Shown: one piece after another, positions 54,067-64,000 of the stretch | How the letters are laid out: each line of letters begins with the position of its first letter | Numbering within the stretch: the first letter of the stretch is position 1 | Source: Adiantum capillus-veneris | Lineage: Eukaryota > Streptophyta > Polypodiopsida > Polypodiales > Pteridaceae | Assembly (NCBI GenBank): GCA_014529385.2 | Contig: CM043944.1 | Span: forward strand, 76,341,884-76,405,883 | Reading direction: 5' to 3' | DNA: 64,000 nt | The notes under the pieces: model-generated | What the model was told of the DNA's origin: nothing | Database searches by the model: none | The model's input: the letters and a program-made list of their open reading frames with translations, nothing else | Program-made: the position numbers and the translations under genes

Positions 54067-56049
54067 TCACGTGACACGTCCAGATCTACGCACAATAGGT
54101 GGCTCAGGCTCAGCCACAACCTGTGGTTCCACTCTATCCTGTCCTTGCTCCTCTTGAGTCCTGACATTTTGTCTTGCACGTGCAGGTCTATCTTCTTGGA
54201 AGACAACTCTTCTAATCTCCTCAACCCTCTCTGGTTTAGAATGATATTTGGATTCATTAAAGTGAACATCATTGCTGCGGACAACCTTTTTGGATTCGGG
54301 ATCCCAAAGTTTGTACCCCATCTCACTAGAATTAGCATAGCCTAGAAAGATGCACTTTCTACTCTTTGGCTCAAGTTTGTTCCTAAATTCCCTTGGAATG
54401 TGAGTATATGCCTCACGGCCAAAGACTCTGAGATGCTTGTATGAGAGCATTTTGCCTGACCATACCATCTCTGGCACTGAATCCTTCTGCAAAACCTTGC
54501 TAGGAGATCTATTTACAAGATGAATAGATGTTGATACAGCTTCAGCCCAAAACCCATTTGGCAGTTGTGCATTAGACAACATACTTCTGACCTTCTCTTG
54601 TATGGTCCTATTCATCCTCTCAACAACACCATTTTGTGGAGGATTGTAAGGAGCAGTAAGTTCACGTTTTATACCTTTTGACTCACAAAAGTCCTGAAAG
54701 GCCTTTGAAACATACTCTCCACCATTGTCAGTGTGTAAGCATTTAAGCTTCTTGCCACTCTGATTCTCCACAAGTGTCACAAACGTTTTGAAAACACTAA
54801 ACGCTTCATCCTTGTGCTTGAGAAAGTAAACCCATACTTTCCTCGAGTAATCATCTATAAATGTCATAAAGTAAGAAGCTCCCCCTAGAGATAGGTTAGG
54901 CATAGTTCCACACAAATCACTATGAACAAGTGCCAACTGTGTATCTCTTCTATTGCTTCTATGCTTATGTGGCTGTTGTCTTTGCTTACCATACAGACAA
55001 TGTTCACAGAATTCAAAATCATTAAATGAAAAGCCAGACAAATAACCAGAACGAGACAAGATTTCCATTCCCTTCTTGGACATATGTCCTAACCGGCTAT
55101 GCCACAAAGAAACGTTCGGCTGCTCGGTTACATTGATTACATTTTTAGAGACATTTGATACATAAATCATGTAAAGTCCTTTAGACTTTACTCCATGTGC
55201 TACTGTCATAGAACCCTTGGATATCTTCCACATGTTCTGTCCAAAAATGGTGACGTAGCCAGCATCATCAAGTAAACCTGTGCTGATCAAGCTCTTTGTA
55301 ATCGCGGGAACATGTCTCACATTCTTCAGCGTGAAAGAAGAGCCATTCTGAAACTTCAATTGAACATCTCCAACACCTAAGATCTCACATGTCTGCCCAT
55401 TGCCTAGCCGAACATGATCTTTAGTGGTCACATAAGAAGTAAACCACTCCTTGTTTGGAGACACATGAAGTGATGCCCCTGAGTCTATTATCCAGTCACT
55501 CAGTGCATTTCCATCAGATGCCATAAGAAGAGCTGAGTCCATTGTATTCTTCAAGAAGTAGATGTCTCCTGACACTAGACTGTCATCCTCTGCAACAGTG
55601 TTTGTCACATTTATTTCTTGAATCTTCACTGAGGACTTGTTCTTCTCACCATGGTCTTCAGCTTTCTCTTTGCCTTTTTCTGCTTTCCATTCTCTGCAGT
55701 CTCTTTTCATGTGACCCTTCTTGCCACAATGGTAGCATTCTATGTCAGTCTTGCCTTTAGCACTGCGGGACTTGCTACGAGACTGATTCCTCTTTCCACC
55801 TTTGTACTTTTCTTTGGTCCTTCCCCTGACAACTAAGGCTGTTCCTTTGCCTTTGTCCATTGTCTTTCTATTGGTTTCTTCAGTAAGCAGACTTCCTTCT
55901 ACACCTGCTATGTTCAAACCATCTGGAGGTGCAGAATTACTCAAAGCTGTGCGAAAAGTGTCCCAACTTTCCGGCAATGTGATCTGACTATAGATTGTGT
56001 TGAATTCATTCAGATGATTGGACATAGATGTCCCTTCTTTCATCTTCAA
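54067..56049 (-). CDS. pol: Copia-B gag C-terminus, protease, integrase
   Basis: 660 codons. Gag end, then the zinc knuckle CYHCGKKGHMKRDC, protease WIIDSGASLHVS, pre-integrase LWHSRLGHMSKKGMEIL with CEHCLYGKQ, and an integrase core with the three acidic residues in HSDLCG, HTDNGGEY and GVVERMNRT. The C-terminal linker ends at TGA 54067. A CpG-type C-to-T change would explain that stop. Confidence 0.9.
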   Translation of the reverse strand: MKMKEGTSMSNHLNEFNTIYSQITLPESWDTFRTALSNSAPPDGLNIAGVEGSLLTEETNRKTMDKGKGTALVVRGRTKEKYKGGKRNQSRSKSRSAKGKTDIECYHCGKKGHMKRDCREWKAEKGKEKAEDHGEKNKSSVKIQEINVTNTVAEDDSLVSGDIYFLKNTMDSALLMASDGNALSDWIIDSGASLHVSPNKEWFTSYVTTKDHVRLGNGQTCEILGVGDVQLKFQNGSSFTLKNVRHVPAITKSLISTGLLDDAGYVTIFGQNMWKISKGSMTVAHGVKSKGLYMIYVSNVSKNVINVTEQPNVSLWHSRLGHMSKKGMEILSRSGYLSGFSFNDFEFCEHCLYGKQRQQPHKHRSNRRDTQLALVHSDLCGTMPNLSLGGASYFMTFIDDYSRKVWVYFLKHKDEAFSVFKTFVTLVENQSGKKLKCLHTDNGGEYVSKAFQDFCESKGIKRELTAPYNPPQNGVVERMNRTIQEKVRSMLSNAQLPNGFWAEAVSTSIHLVNRSPSKVLQKDSVPEMVWSGKMLSYKHLRVFGREAYTHIPREFRNKLEPKSRKCIFLGYANSSEMGYKLWDPESKKVVRSNDVHFNESKYHSKPERVEEIRRVVFQEDRPARARQNVRTQEEQGQDRVEPQVVAEPEPPIVRRSGRVT

Positions 56050-56384
56050 GTCAACAAGCTTCTTAAGCCAGTATACTGTGAAGCTGCACTCTGCTTCTCA
56101 TAAAGATCACTCAGCTTTAACCATGCTTGATAAGCCGACATCTTGTCTGCTACATTGAAGTAAACGCTTTCTGCCAAAGTCAGCATAATGGTAGAAAGTG
56201 CCAATTCATCCATTTCGCTCCATTCATCTTCGTCCATATCTTCTGGTTTTATCCCCTTGAGCTTTATAGGTTTTATCTGCTTCTTTTGTACCAACACGTG
56301 CCAAATCTGCTTCTTCCACAATGGGAAATTGGTTCCATCCAGCTTCTTGATATTGTAAAGAGCAGTGTCCTGTGATCCAGCCAT
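56046..56384 (-). CDS. gag: Copia-B gag N-terminus
   Basis: 112 codons starting MAGSQDTALYNIKKLDGTNF, with PLWKKQI and AYQAWLKLSDLYEKQSA, typical of the UBN2/Retrotran_gag_2 capsid start. A frame change before 56049 cuts it from the rest of gag. Confidence 0.85.
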   Translation of the reverse strand: MAGSQDTALYNIKKLDGTNFPLWKKQIWHVLVQKKQIKPIKLKGIKPEDMDEDEWSEMDELALSTIMLTLAESVYFNVADKMSAYQAWLKLSDLYEKQSAASQYTGLRSLLT

Positions 56385-57467
56385 AGCTATGCTTCACAGT
56401 AGTTTACTTTTCTGGGAAAAATTCGGCAGAGTTTCCCCTGTAAACTGACCTCTGAACCAATATCAACCTGTCAAATGAACCAAGAAAGCTTCAAATTCTG
56501 CATAAATTTCGGCAGAGTCTCCTTTGTAAAATGGCTCTGGTGTACTAAAAAACAGACCAAAAAACAGCTCAAAAACACTGTCTCTCTGACACTGTAAGCT
56601 GGGGGTAAACCTGTCCTGCACCTGTACTGTCTCTGACTGTCCTGTCACTGTCCTGTAAGCATAGACAGCGACAATGCCTCAACGGCAGTAAAGCAAAGAT
56701 GCAATCCCAATTGTCTAACTCACAGTCAATACATCCTAGCTGCCTATCTAAGGGTGCTCGAGGGATCGCTCCAAGACCTGTATCACCGAAAGGATCTCAA
56801 CATTCGAGAATCCCCCAGCTCAATAAAACCTCATTGGACCCTCAACAAAGGCTGCAGTAAATCTGACAGTACATAGACTTCCCACAAAGTCATACATCCA
56901 CAAATTTCCCACTGTATGTTGTAACCGCTGCGGCGGTTGTTTGCTGCGTGACTCACAGCCAACAAACCCTCAACAGACATACATCATCTCTAACAATACA
57001 TCCCATGTGGAAGTACCTGCAATGTCAGGATGAAATCTGGAATATCAAGCAGCAAACACAAGCTACCTGATGAACTAGTGGATGTCGCCTATAGTCTGTG
57101 TGTAGATGCGTCCGTGTCGTATGTGACATGCCTCCAAGAACTATGAGCCGTCCTTCGATGTGTAGACAGCCACAAATCAACACTCTGGGAGTGTCGATAT
57201 CCTCAGGACCTGCAGTCGTAGGCTGAAAACCCCAAATTTGCAGAGTCGGATCTGCACCCATTGAGACCACGTAGTCGAAAATGGCCTGCGCACACCTTTG
57301 TCGAAGCCGAACGGTGGCCGAGATGACCTCAGAATGAAATTCTGACAACACCAATCCCTTCGGGCTTCCCCACGAGATTCGGGACCATGTCTTCGCCTGT
57401 CGAATTTCACTCCAATCTGAGATGGTGACTCTAGCCTCCTGCAGTGTCGCCCGGAGCCTCGATATGA
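56385..57467 (-). other. Untranslated leader of copia-B
   Basis: 1.1 kb between primer site and gag ATG with no credible ORF. The frame 57177-57692 runs into the LTR and is not coding. Confidence 0.7.
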
Positions 57468-57479
57468 GCTCTGATACCA
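57468..57479 (-). promoter_or_regulatory. Primer-binding site of copia-B, initiator tRNA-Met type
   Basis: The plus strand GCTCTGATACCA is the reverse complement of TGGTATCAGAGC, the standard plant copia primer site. It lies two bases from the LTR. Confidence 0.95.
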
Positions 57480-57481
57480 GT

Positions 57482-57673
57482 TGAAGGAGTACGAGCGGAA
57501 GTGCGACGCGAGAGAGAGTGCGAGAAGAAGAGCAGGACGATATGGTGAACTCGCTCTACAGTAATGTGTAGAGCATAGTGAGTTCTTATTAGGTTTTAAC
57601 AAAAGAATATGTGTACATACCTGGTGGCCCGCCCACTTACCTGGGCGACCACATTGGGCTTTATACCCCAACA
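57482..57673 (-). repeat. 5' LTR of copia-B
   Basis: Partner of 52180-52371, followed by TATTC (57674-57678). Confidence 0.93.
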
Positions 57674-58453
57674 TATTCTTTGATAATATCATCTACTCCA
57701 AGTCTTTGGAGGAACATAAGAAACATCTCCAAGTGATTTTTCAAGAATTGAGGGAGAATAAGCTTTTTCTCCAACCAAAAGGAAAGTGAATTTTTCCTTC
57801 AAGAGATTCATTTCTTATGTCATATTATCTCTTAAGATGGCATTTGTATGGATCCATCAAAGTTAGAGGTAATAAAAGAATGGCCTAATCCAAAAAATCT
57901 ACATGAGCTAAGAAGCTTTATTGGTATGTGCGCATACTATAAACGCTTCATAGCAAAATTATCTCAAATAGCAGGACCACTTCATGACTTAAGTAAGAAG
58001 AATCTTAAGTATGTATGGACTACTAAGGAGCAAAATGATTTTGATAAGCTCAAGGAGAAGCTTACCTTCCAACCAGTCCTCATACTTCCGGATCTTTCAA
58101 AGCCATTTGAGGTGCAATGTGATGCTTCTGGTGATTGCCTTGGAGCAGTTTTGCTTCAAGAAGGGCATGCAATAGCATATGAGATCCGAAGGCTCAATAC
58201 AGATGAATGAGTCTTGGGCATTTATGAGAAAGAGATTTTAGCTATTCTACATGCCCTAGACACATGGAAGCACTACCTAATGGGGACTCCATTTATTCTA
58301 CGAACCGACCACCAAAGTCTCAAGTATTTCATGATGCAAACCAAGCTGTCCGACAAACAAATGAGTTGGGCAAATTTTATTTTGCAATTTAATTTCCATA
58401 ATGCTCACATAGTTGGTAAGCACAATCTAGTGGCCGATGCACTTTCACGATGA
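57674..58453 (+). pseudogene. pol: Gypsy RT C-terminal half and RNase H (after copia-B)
   Basis: Resumes with FDNIIYSKSLEEHKKHL, so the catalytic FDD box reads FDN. The 57848-58210 frame has IKEWPNPKNLHELRSFIG and FEVQCDASGDCLGAVL. TGA at 58208-58210 interrupts it, and 58214-58453 continues in frame with LRTDHQSLKYFM and NLVADALSR, then TGA at 58451-58453. Confidence 0.88.
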
Positions 58454-58468
58454 CCAAAAGTTAATGCG

Positions 58469-58935
58469 GTGTCTATAGCTACTCACAATGATCTATCTTC
58501 TATGATAGATGAGTATGCTAATGACCCTAACTTTAGAGACATAATGTCAACCTGTGCTTTGGGGAAGAAAGAGGGACCATTCACCTTTCTGGATGGTTAT
58601 CTTCTCCATGGCAATAGGCTATGCATTCCCTTTGTGATAAGGTTATGTATGAATCCCATGCTCCTCCCTACGCTGGTCATAGAGGCCCTTCAACCTACTC
58701 TTCAAGGAGTAGAGACATATTTCTATTGGCCTACCATAAAAGTGGACATACAAGAGTATGTTTCAAAATGTGTACTATGCCAAAAGACCAAATATGATAG
58801 AGGGAAGTAACCTGGATTACTCCATCCATTGCCTATCCCAAATTCACCATCAGAGAGTATATCCAAGGATTTCATCTTTGGATTATCCAAGTCTATCGAT
58901 GGAAATACGGAATAATGCACAATAGTCAAAAGGTT
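58469..58935 (+). pseudogene. pol: Gypsy integrase N-terminal part, truncated
   Basis: In frame with the RNase H. The CVLCQ half of the zinc finger is present in YVSKCVLCQKTKYDRGK, then TAA at 58808. After it come [20 protein letters not shown] and, after a further stop, TIVKRFGI of the core start. Cut at about 58935 by the copia-C LTR, so the rest of the DDE core is missing. Confidence 0.82.
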
Positions 58936-59156
58936 TGGAATTAGGGTTGTAGAGAAACACACACAGCTTGGAGAAGACGAAGGAAGCTCAAAGCACACAA
59001 TAGAGAATACGTTACTTGGTGTGCAAAATGGAAAGATAGATAGCCCTAGAGTGATGGGCGTATATACAATGCACGGGGGGGAAAAACTCCTGAAGAGGGG
59101 AAAAATGCCCCGGCGGTTCTAGTCACACACATCACTACCACATGTATATGGTAACA
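58936..59156 (-). repeat. 3' LTR of copia-C
   Basis: The outer border on the minus strand is TGTTACCATATAC at 59156, next to a polypurine tract (minus-strand AGGGGGGATT at 59157-59168). The inner border is TGG at 58936, set by where gypsy homology stops. The partner LTR is absent. Confidence 0.7.
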
Positions 59157-59231
59157 AATCCCCCCTAGAGTGATGCGGTGAACGAGAGATGGCACATGAG
59201 TAAAGGGAAGTGCCATGCCCTGAGGACATGA

Positions 59232-59846
59232 TCAGTCCACAAAGGGGAGCAAGCCCAAAGCTTTGCGAAAAGCTTCGAGCTTCTCACGAGACAATGCCTT
59301 TGTGAAAAGATCTGCAAGGTTGTCCTGTGTTGGGACATAAGCCAAGCTGGGCTCTCCTGCTGAGAGCCTCTCCCTGACATAGTGGTAATGCACCTCAATG
59401 TACTTTGTGCGAGCATGAAAAACTGGGTTCCTCACAACTACCAATGCGCTCTGACTGTCAGTGTACATAGTGTTGGCAATGTCCTATCCAACACCCAAAT
59501 CATCCATAAGGCGTCTGAGCCATAGACACTCAACCATAGCTGTGAAGACTGCCCTGTACTCAGCCTCGCAGCTCGAAGTGGCCACAGTAGGTTTCTTCTT
59601 GCTCAACAATGATATACATGAACTGCCAAGCATGAAACCAAAACCACTTGTGGACACTCTCGTGTCAAAACAACCAGTCTAATCTAAGTCCAAAAAAGCA
59701 TGTAAATCTGGTGGTAATGATCCCCCCTTGGGATAAAATAAGCCAAGATGTAAAGTGCCACTAAGGTAGTGGAAAATCCTCTTGACAGCCTGCCAATGCT
59801 TAGACCCTGTTCTATGCATAAACCTGCTGACCTGTGAGACTGGAAA
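59232..59846 (-). pseudogene. pol: Copia-C RNase H
   Basis: The 59468-59232 frame has MYTDSQSALVVVRNP, HYHYVRERL and NLADLFTKAL, the C-terminal RNase H blocks. The upstream part (59846-59469) is in other frames and includes SRFMHRTGSKHWQAVKRI. Confidence 0.8.
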
Positions 59847-60350
59847 CTAAATATCCGGCCTCGTGTTGCATACATAAATGAGACAGCCAACAACAGTTTG
59901 GTAAAGAGTGACATCATCAAGATTAGCAGCATCATGTAGACTCAACTTCAAACCGGTTTCCATGGGAGTGGCAATAGGTTTGCAATCCTCAAGTCCAAAC
60001 TTACATAGCAGTGTCTCTATGTAACTTTTCTGACACAAGGCAATACCATCATCACACTGCTTAAACTGTATGCCCAAATAATGATGCAACAACCCCAAAT
60101 ATTTCATCTTGAAAGTAGCATTCAAATGAGCCTTAAATTCAGCAATATGTCTCTCATTTGGTCCAGTGATCAACAAATCATCTACATAAAGAACCACAAT
60201 GAGAAGTAAATCACCCTCACGCTTTACATACAATGTGCTTTCTATTGGACTGTTACAAAAGTCTTGTTTGACCAAATGAGTATCAGCTTTCTCATACCAA
60301 GCACGAAGAGATTGCTTCAACCCATACAAAGCCTTGTTATATTTGCACAC
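59847..60350 (-). pseudogene. pol: Copia-C reverse transcriptase, C-terminal part
   Basis: 167 codons with KALYGLKQSLRAWYEK and catalytic LYVDDLLITG, then HHYLGIQF and NTRPDI, ended by a stop. Both catalytic Asp are present. Confidence 0.88.
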
Positions 60351-60386
60351 TTTGTCCTCGCGTCCTTTCTTGACAAAACCACGAGG

Positions 60387-60974
60387 CTATGTTACATAAA
60401 CTTCCTCAAATATGTCACCATTCAAGAAAGCAGTAACAATATCTGATTGATGTACATCCCAACCAGAATGAGCTGCCAATACACATAGAAAATGCACAGT
60501 AGTCATACAAAAAGTGGGAGAAAAAGTCTCTTCATAATCTATGCCTTTTTGTTGTGCATAACACTTTGCAACAAGTCGTGCCTTATGGCAATCGATCTTA
60601 ACATCCGGCTTGCGTTTCAACTTGTAAACCCATTTCGTACCAATGGCCTTTTTGCCAGGAGGCAAATCACATAAAGTCCATGTGTCATTTTCTATAAGTG
60701 CATCATATTCTGATTGCATGGTAGCCATCCAATTTTCTGAATTCTATGCTTCATCAAAAGACAAAGGCTCCTCAACATCATGTAAGCTAGACACAGCCAA
60801 AGCATAACAATCTGATGCATAAGATGCATGGCGAGAGCGTGAACGAGTATGATTAGACAAAGGTGCATCCAATTTACTATCACGCAAAGTGTGCACCAGC
60901 CATTTTGGCATACCTCTAGCCTGCTCATTTTCAGTCCTTTCCTCATCAAGTACATCATTGTAACAACTAGACAA
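60387..60974 (-). pseudogene. pol: Copia-C reverse transcriptase N-terminus and linker
   Basis: The 60728-60387 frame has MQSEYDALIENDTWTLCDLP, KARLVAKCYAQQKGIDYEET and DIVTAFLNGDIFEEVYV. The 60974-60744 linker frame ends SFDEA before TAG. Integrase and upstream domains are missing: homology stops at the LTR border at 60959. Confidence 0.85.
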
Positions 60975-61127
60975 CTAGGCTCTCTTGGATCCTCCTCCCC
61001 CTCCCTTTATAGGTGGGCTCCTAGCCCCTTGCCCTAGACGGATCCCCTGTCCACACTGCCTAGCCTAGCCCTTGGCCGTAGTCCTTGCCTAGCCTAGTTG
61101 TTAGGGTACAGGACCCTTGTCCTGACA
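60959..61127 (-). repeat. 3' LTR (169 bp) of a further minus-strand element
   Basis: TGTAACAACTAG to CTGACA. Minus-strand TATA (CCTATAAAGGG) near 61003-61013. Adjacent minus-strand purine tract AAGGGGGAAGTAA at 61128-61141. The layout AAGGGGGGAxxTGTCAxG is common at chromovirus gypsy 3' ends. It truncates copia-C. Confidence 0.65.
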
Positions 61128-61138
61128 TTACTTCCCCC

Positions 61139-61384
61139 TTAAGGAAGATTTTTCATCCTCAAAAACACAAGTAGTAATATCTTCTTAAGAATATTGATGT
61201 TCTCGTTATTGATGTCCCATAAGTGAGCCAGTTGTCTGTATGACCGATAATTGGTGCAGTGAGGAGGTTCAATGAAACCAAGAGGAATATGTTGATTTTC
61301 AACATTGTTGTCCGTTTGCAACCACTTGGGTCTAAATGGTAACTCCATATATAACTCACTTGAGTGTTGTAAAGGAGTAACCAC
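61139..61384 (-). pseudogene. Possible C-terminal pol fragment upstream of the polypurine tract
   Basis: 81 codons (TDNNVENQHIPLGFIEPPHC) reaching the polypurine tract. The position suits the tail of a gypsy polyprotein, but there is no diagnostic motif. Confidence 0.35.
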
Positions 61385-61466
61385 AACTAAGAGTCACTTG
61401 GGTTTAAATGGTAACTCCATTTATAACTCACTTGAGTACTGTAAAGGAGTAACCACAACTAAGAGT
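61324..61466. repeat. Tandem duplication, about 71-bp unit
   Basis: Two copies of CACTTGGGTYTAAATGG...AACTAAGAGT with 4-5 differences. Confidence 0.9.
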
Positions 61467-63922
61467 TGTCCACCGGCATAACCAGTTTTCAGATCTTCTG
61501 AAGGTACTAGAATAATGCAAGGAAACCTTGGCGTAACTTTCCATGCAGTTGTGAGCCAGATTTCCTACTCGCCTGAGTATCTTGAAAAGTCCGTTACATG
61601 TTCATCCCTAATGAAGGTTACTTGCCAACATAGTCTGTCAGCACACCTGGTAAGTCCTTGACGTATGAAAGTATTGACACAATATCCAACCCCACCACAA
61701 GAGGTGTTCAAAGTCGAAAATTGTACTGAAGCAAATTCTAGAATAGGGAGAAAATCATCTATTTAGAAATGCGTTGTGTTAACATATGCTCTTAGCATAT
61801 CTTGTAGCACAAGATTACTCTTTGTAATCTTTGTAATCTGCCTATCCCCTTGGATAACTGACATTGCTGAGGTGTGTTTCCCTCACGGTTTAGAGACAGT
61901 CGTCCCAGATGGCTGGTAAACGGGAAATCACAGTAGTGTTTAACATTGGTGAAGAATCAACAATGTCAGAAATAACCATCGTGGTTAACTTGAAAAAAAT
62001 CCAGAAACGCCCAACCCAAGCCATGACCTCTATTGGTGATTAGTGGATTTAAAAGTAATCTCATAGAGATAGTGCACATAGAGTGCAAAATGCTTCATAA
62101 GCAATTACCTGTGGAATATGTATGCCGTTCCAAATCAGCCTTTGCTAAACACTAGGGCCCATAACACCTAGTGTGCATGCATTTAGCAAAAACTAACCCG
62201 AACCTGTATATCCACAATGATCCTTGCCAATAATACTTATGGAAATTGTGATGCGCCTAGCACACAATAAAAGGAATGTAAATAGTTCTGAAAGGAAACT
62301 AAATATTGTTAGTTTGCAATATTTTGTAAGCCTTGTTGAAACGTCTGAATCACAATAAAAGGTGAAACATTGATCACTTCTAGATACAGACAATGAAACT
62401 TTTTCATTGACAGCTTATAGCCTTGCTATATGTATAAACAACCATCTGTAATGTTGTTTAGCAGTACTTGTACCTTAACAAGTCATTCTAAGTATCCGAA
62501 AATTTCTGGCCATGAAATTGCGCCTGATACGTCGTGCTAAAAATGGTCTAGAAAACAGATGTGACCAGCACCTAGGGACTTTGTCATGACACATAATTTA
62601 CATAATGGCGCCAGTGTCAGTCCAGAGACTCATATTCTCCACATGTGAAATATGTCTCATATAAGGATGTGTGAAAAGGAACATCCTTCAAGTACAAGAC
62701 GTACTTGTGTGTGGAGGTAACTACAGACACTCTACGACGGGAGTGAGAGGGACCCTCATTCATTGCTCCACACTGGCTAAACCGAACTCCTTGAGTTCCT
62801 AGACCATGTTGTATCCCATGTGACAACATGTGCCATATTGAATCCTACAAGTGGATTCATAACAACCTAAGGTAGAAAGATAGATTGGACATTTGACCCA
62901 AAATACTGTGTGCCGACATGCCCTTGGCATGGCTCTATAACATTCAAGCTTATTTATACGTCCTTAAAAACCAAGCAAAGCATATTGAAAATGGAATAAC
63001 CAAATCACTAGATGCGTACCTGGAGATTTGAACGTAATGTTCACTTACCCGTATTCAAATGGAGAGGAGCACGTCCCCTACCTGAAAAAACAAACAGCAT
63101 TGCACTGGGAAGCCTGGGTGTTGCCTTTGCAATCCAAGCTCTTGGATTAGAATCTACATAGTCAAACCCCTTGATAAGACTCTTTGTAGAAACTGCTCAA
63201 CTAGCAGATAACGGTAACCAACATAGTTAACCGTGTACAGATTGAGTGGAATCAACTTGAAAAGTGTGTTCGTCTGCTACCGCGTGGTAGATTGCGTAAT
63301 TCTTTCCTTGAAAGTATAACTGGGAGAGATCAGCTGTGATCCTCAATGCAGATCAAACTGTGATCCTTAATGCCTATGGGGTGATGTAGCAATCACCTGT
63401 CAGGTCTTACCCCAAAACACTATGTCCATAGACACTCCGTAGTGCTATAGAGAGAGCAGGAGACCCACACAAGTGAACTACCAATCTCTTATGGACAGCC
63501 ATGCTGTCACAAATGATTTCTACGTCTATACTCCGTGGTAGAGAGCAGCTGGTGTGAGTTTAAGATTATCAAAAACTCAACTTGAGTGTCACACTGAAAA
63601 CATGTAGTGCAAAAATGACACCCTAAACATCCGTAATGACAAGACTCTTGCTTGTCCATTAACGTCGATGTGTACTTCCGTGGGTATATCTTGAAAACAA
63701 TCACCCAAAGAATGCCAGTAGTTGGGTCTTACCCTTGTCCGGGCATCGGCGCTTAGCCTGTTTGGCTCATAGCCCTTATGAAAAATAGTGTTCAATCGAC
63801 GAACCGATGAAGACTAATTTGAGTACCATCTTAAGCATGTGCTAGCTGTGAGTTAGAGCACCTTTGGCTCAAGCTGACTCACGAGCAGAATATGTATCAA
63901 AAGCTTGTTATATTATTCCCTT

Positions 63923-63924
<2 letters not shown>
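61467..63924. other. No gene recognised
   Basis: 2.5 kb with no ORF over 70 codons and no family motif on either strand. A GGCGCC at 62609-62614 resembles a primer-site core, but no LTR border adjoins it. It is probably interior of the element whose LTR lies at 60959. Confidence 0.5.

Positions 63925-63959
<35 letters not shown>
63925..63959. repeat. (AG)n microsatellite
   Basis: About 17 AG units. Confidence 0.9.
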
Positions 63960-63962
<3 letters not shown>

Positions 63963-64000
63963 AGAGCATGCTGGGATGAGGAACTTTCCTTAAGGTTGTA

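Larger units (their letters stand above)
52180..57673 (-). mobile_element. Copia-B: complete but defective Ty1/copia element, 5.5 kb
   Basis: 192-bp LTRs at 52180-52371 and 57482-57673 differ at 4 sites (about 2%). Perfect TATTC duplications lie at 52175-52179 and 57674-57678. The primer site is initiator-Met type. Gag wording (KLDGTNFPLWKKQI) suggests a Tnt1/Tork-like lineage. There are at least four lesions: a gag frameshift near 56050, in-frame TGA at 54067-54069, and frameshifts near 53023 and 52715. Confidence 0.93.
49366..58935 (+). mobile_element. Chromovirus-like Ty3/gypsy remains, split by copia-B
   Basis: Plus-strand gag, protease and RT (49366-52179) continue after copia-B with RT, RNase H and integrase (57674-58935). 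No LTR is seen: the left end is undefined and the right end is cut inside integrase by the copia-C LTR. The integrase wording [20 protein letters not shown] resembles chromoviruses. Every domain carries stops or frameshifts. Confidence 0.8.

Noticed and set aside
62609-62626. GGCGCC with TGGCGCCAGTG as a primer site
   Set aside because: No LTR border within the expected few bases on either strand.

Overview
This window is nuclear DNA from a plant. It contains no recognisable host gene, rRNA or tRNA gene. It is a stack of nested, mostly broken retroelements: Ty3/gypsy and Ty1/copia elements with TG...CA LTRs, tRNA primer sites and polypurine tracts, plus one Penelope-like element (PLE). The PLE, and a gypsy fragment resembling families I remember from basidiomycete fungi, would fit a non-angiosperm vascular plant (fern, lycophyte or conifer) better than a typical angiosperm. 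That is inference only; the species cannot be read from the sequence.

Layout. 1-2663: 5' internal part of a minus-strand LTR element (tRNA-Asp primer site), with a leader carrying four near-perfect palindromes. Its LTR starts at 2664 and is split by a complete plus-strand Tat-like gypsy element (2755-12034, 4-bp target duplication). The split LTR resumes at 12035 and may end at 15748 beside a polypurine tract. 15749-21474: noncoding DNA, then minus-strand remains of the fungal-like gypsy pol. 21468-22437: plus-strand LTR followed by a long noncoding leader, which is split by element E2. 25013-33403: E2, a gag-protease element without reverse transcriptase, with a perfect 5-bp target duplication. 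33409-35909: the rest of the split noncoding DNA. 35910-48905: copia-A (minus strand), split by the PLE at 39372-47280. 49366-58935: a chromovirus-like gypsy on the plus strand, split inside its RT catalytic motif by copia-B (52180-57673, 5-bp target duplication). 58936-60958: truncated copia-C. 60959-64000: LTR and 3' end of a further minus-strand element, then unrecognised DNA.

The most notable object is the PLE at 39372-47280. It has about 230-bp terminal inverted repeats, each carrying an identical 49-nt sequence that folds as a complete type I hammerhead ribozyme. It has a coiled-coil-type ORF1 overlapping a PLE-type RT ORF with no recognisable GIY-YIG endonuclease. Its RT ORF ends inside tandem repeats containing long G/C homopolymers. 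It is flanked by a roughly 475-bp direct repeat of copia-A sequence, far longer than a normal target-site duplication.

The elements do not form a pathway. The nesting order and LTR divergence (about 2% for the Tat-like element, 1.5% for E2, 2% for copia-B, all counted by eye) indicate successive insertions. Many premature stops are TGA or TAG codons that C-to-T decay would explain, as expected for methylated plant repeats.
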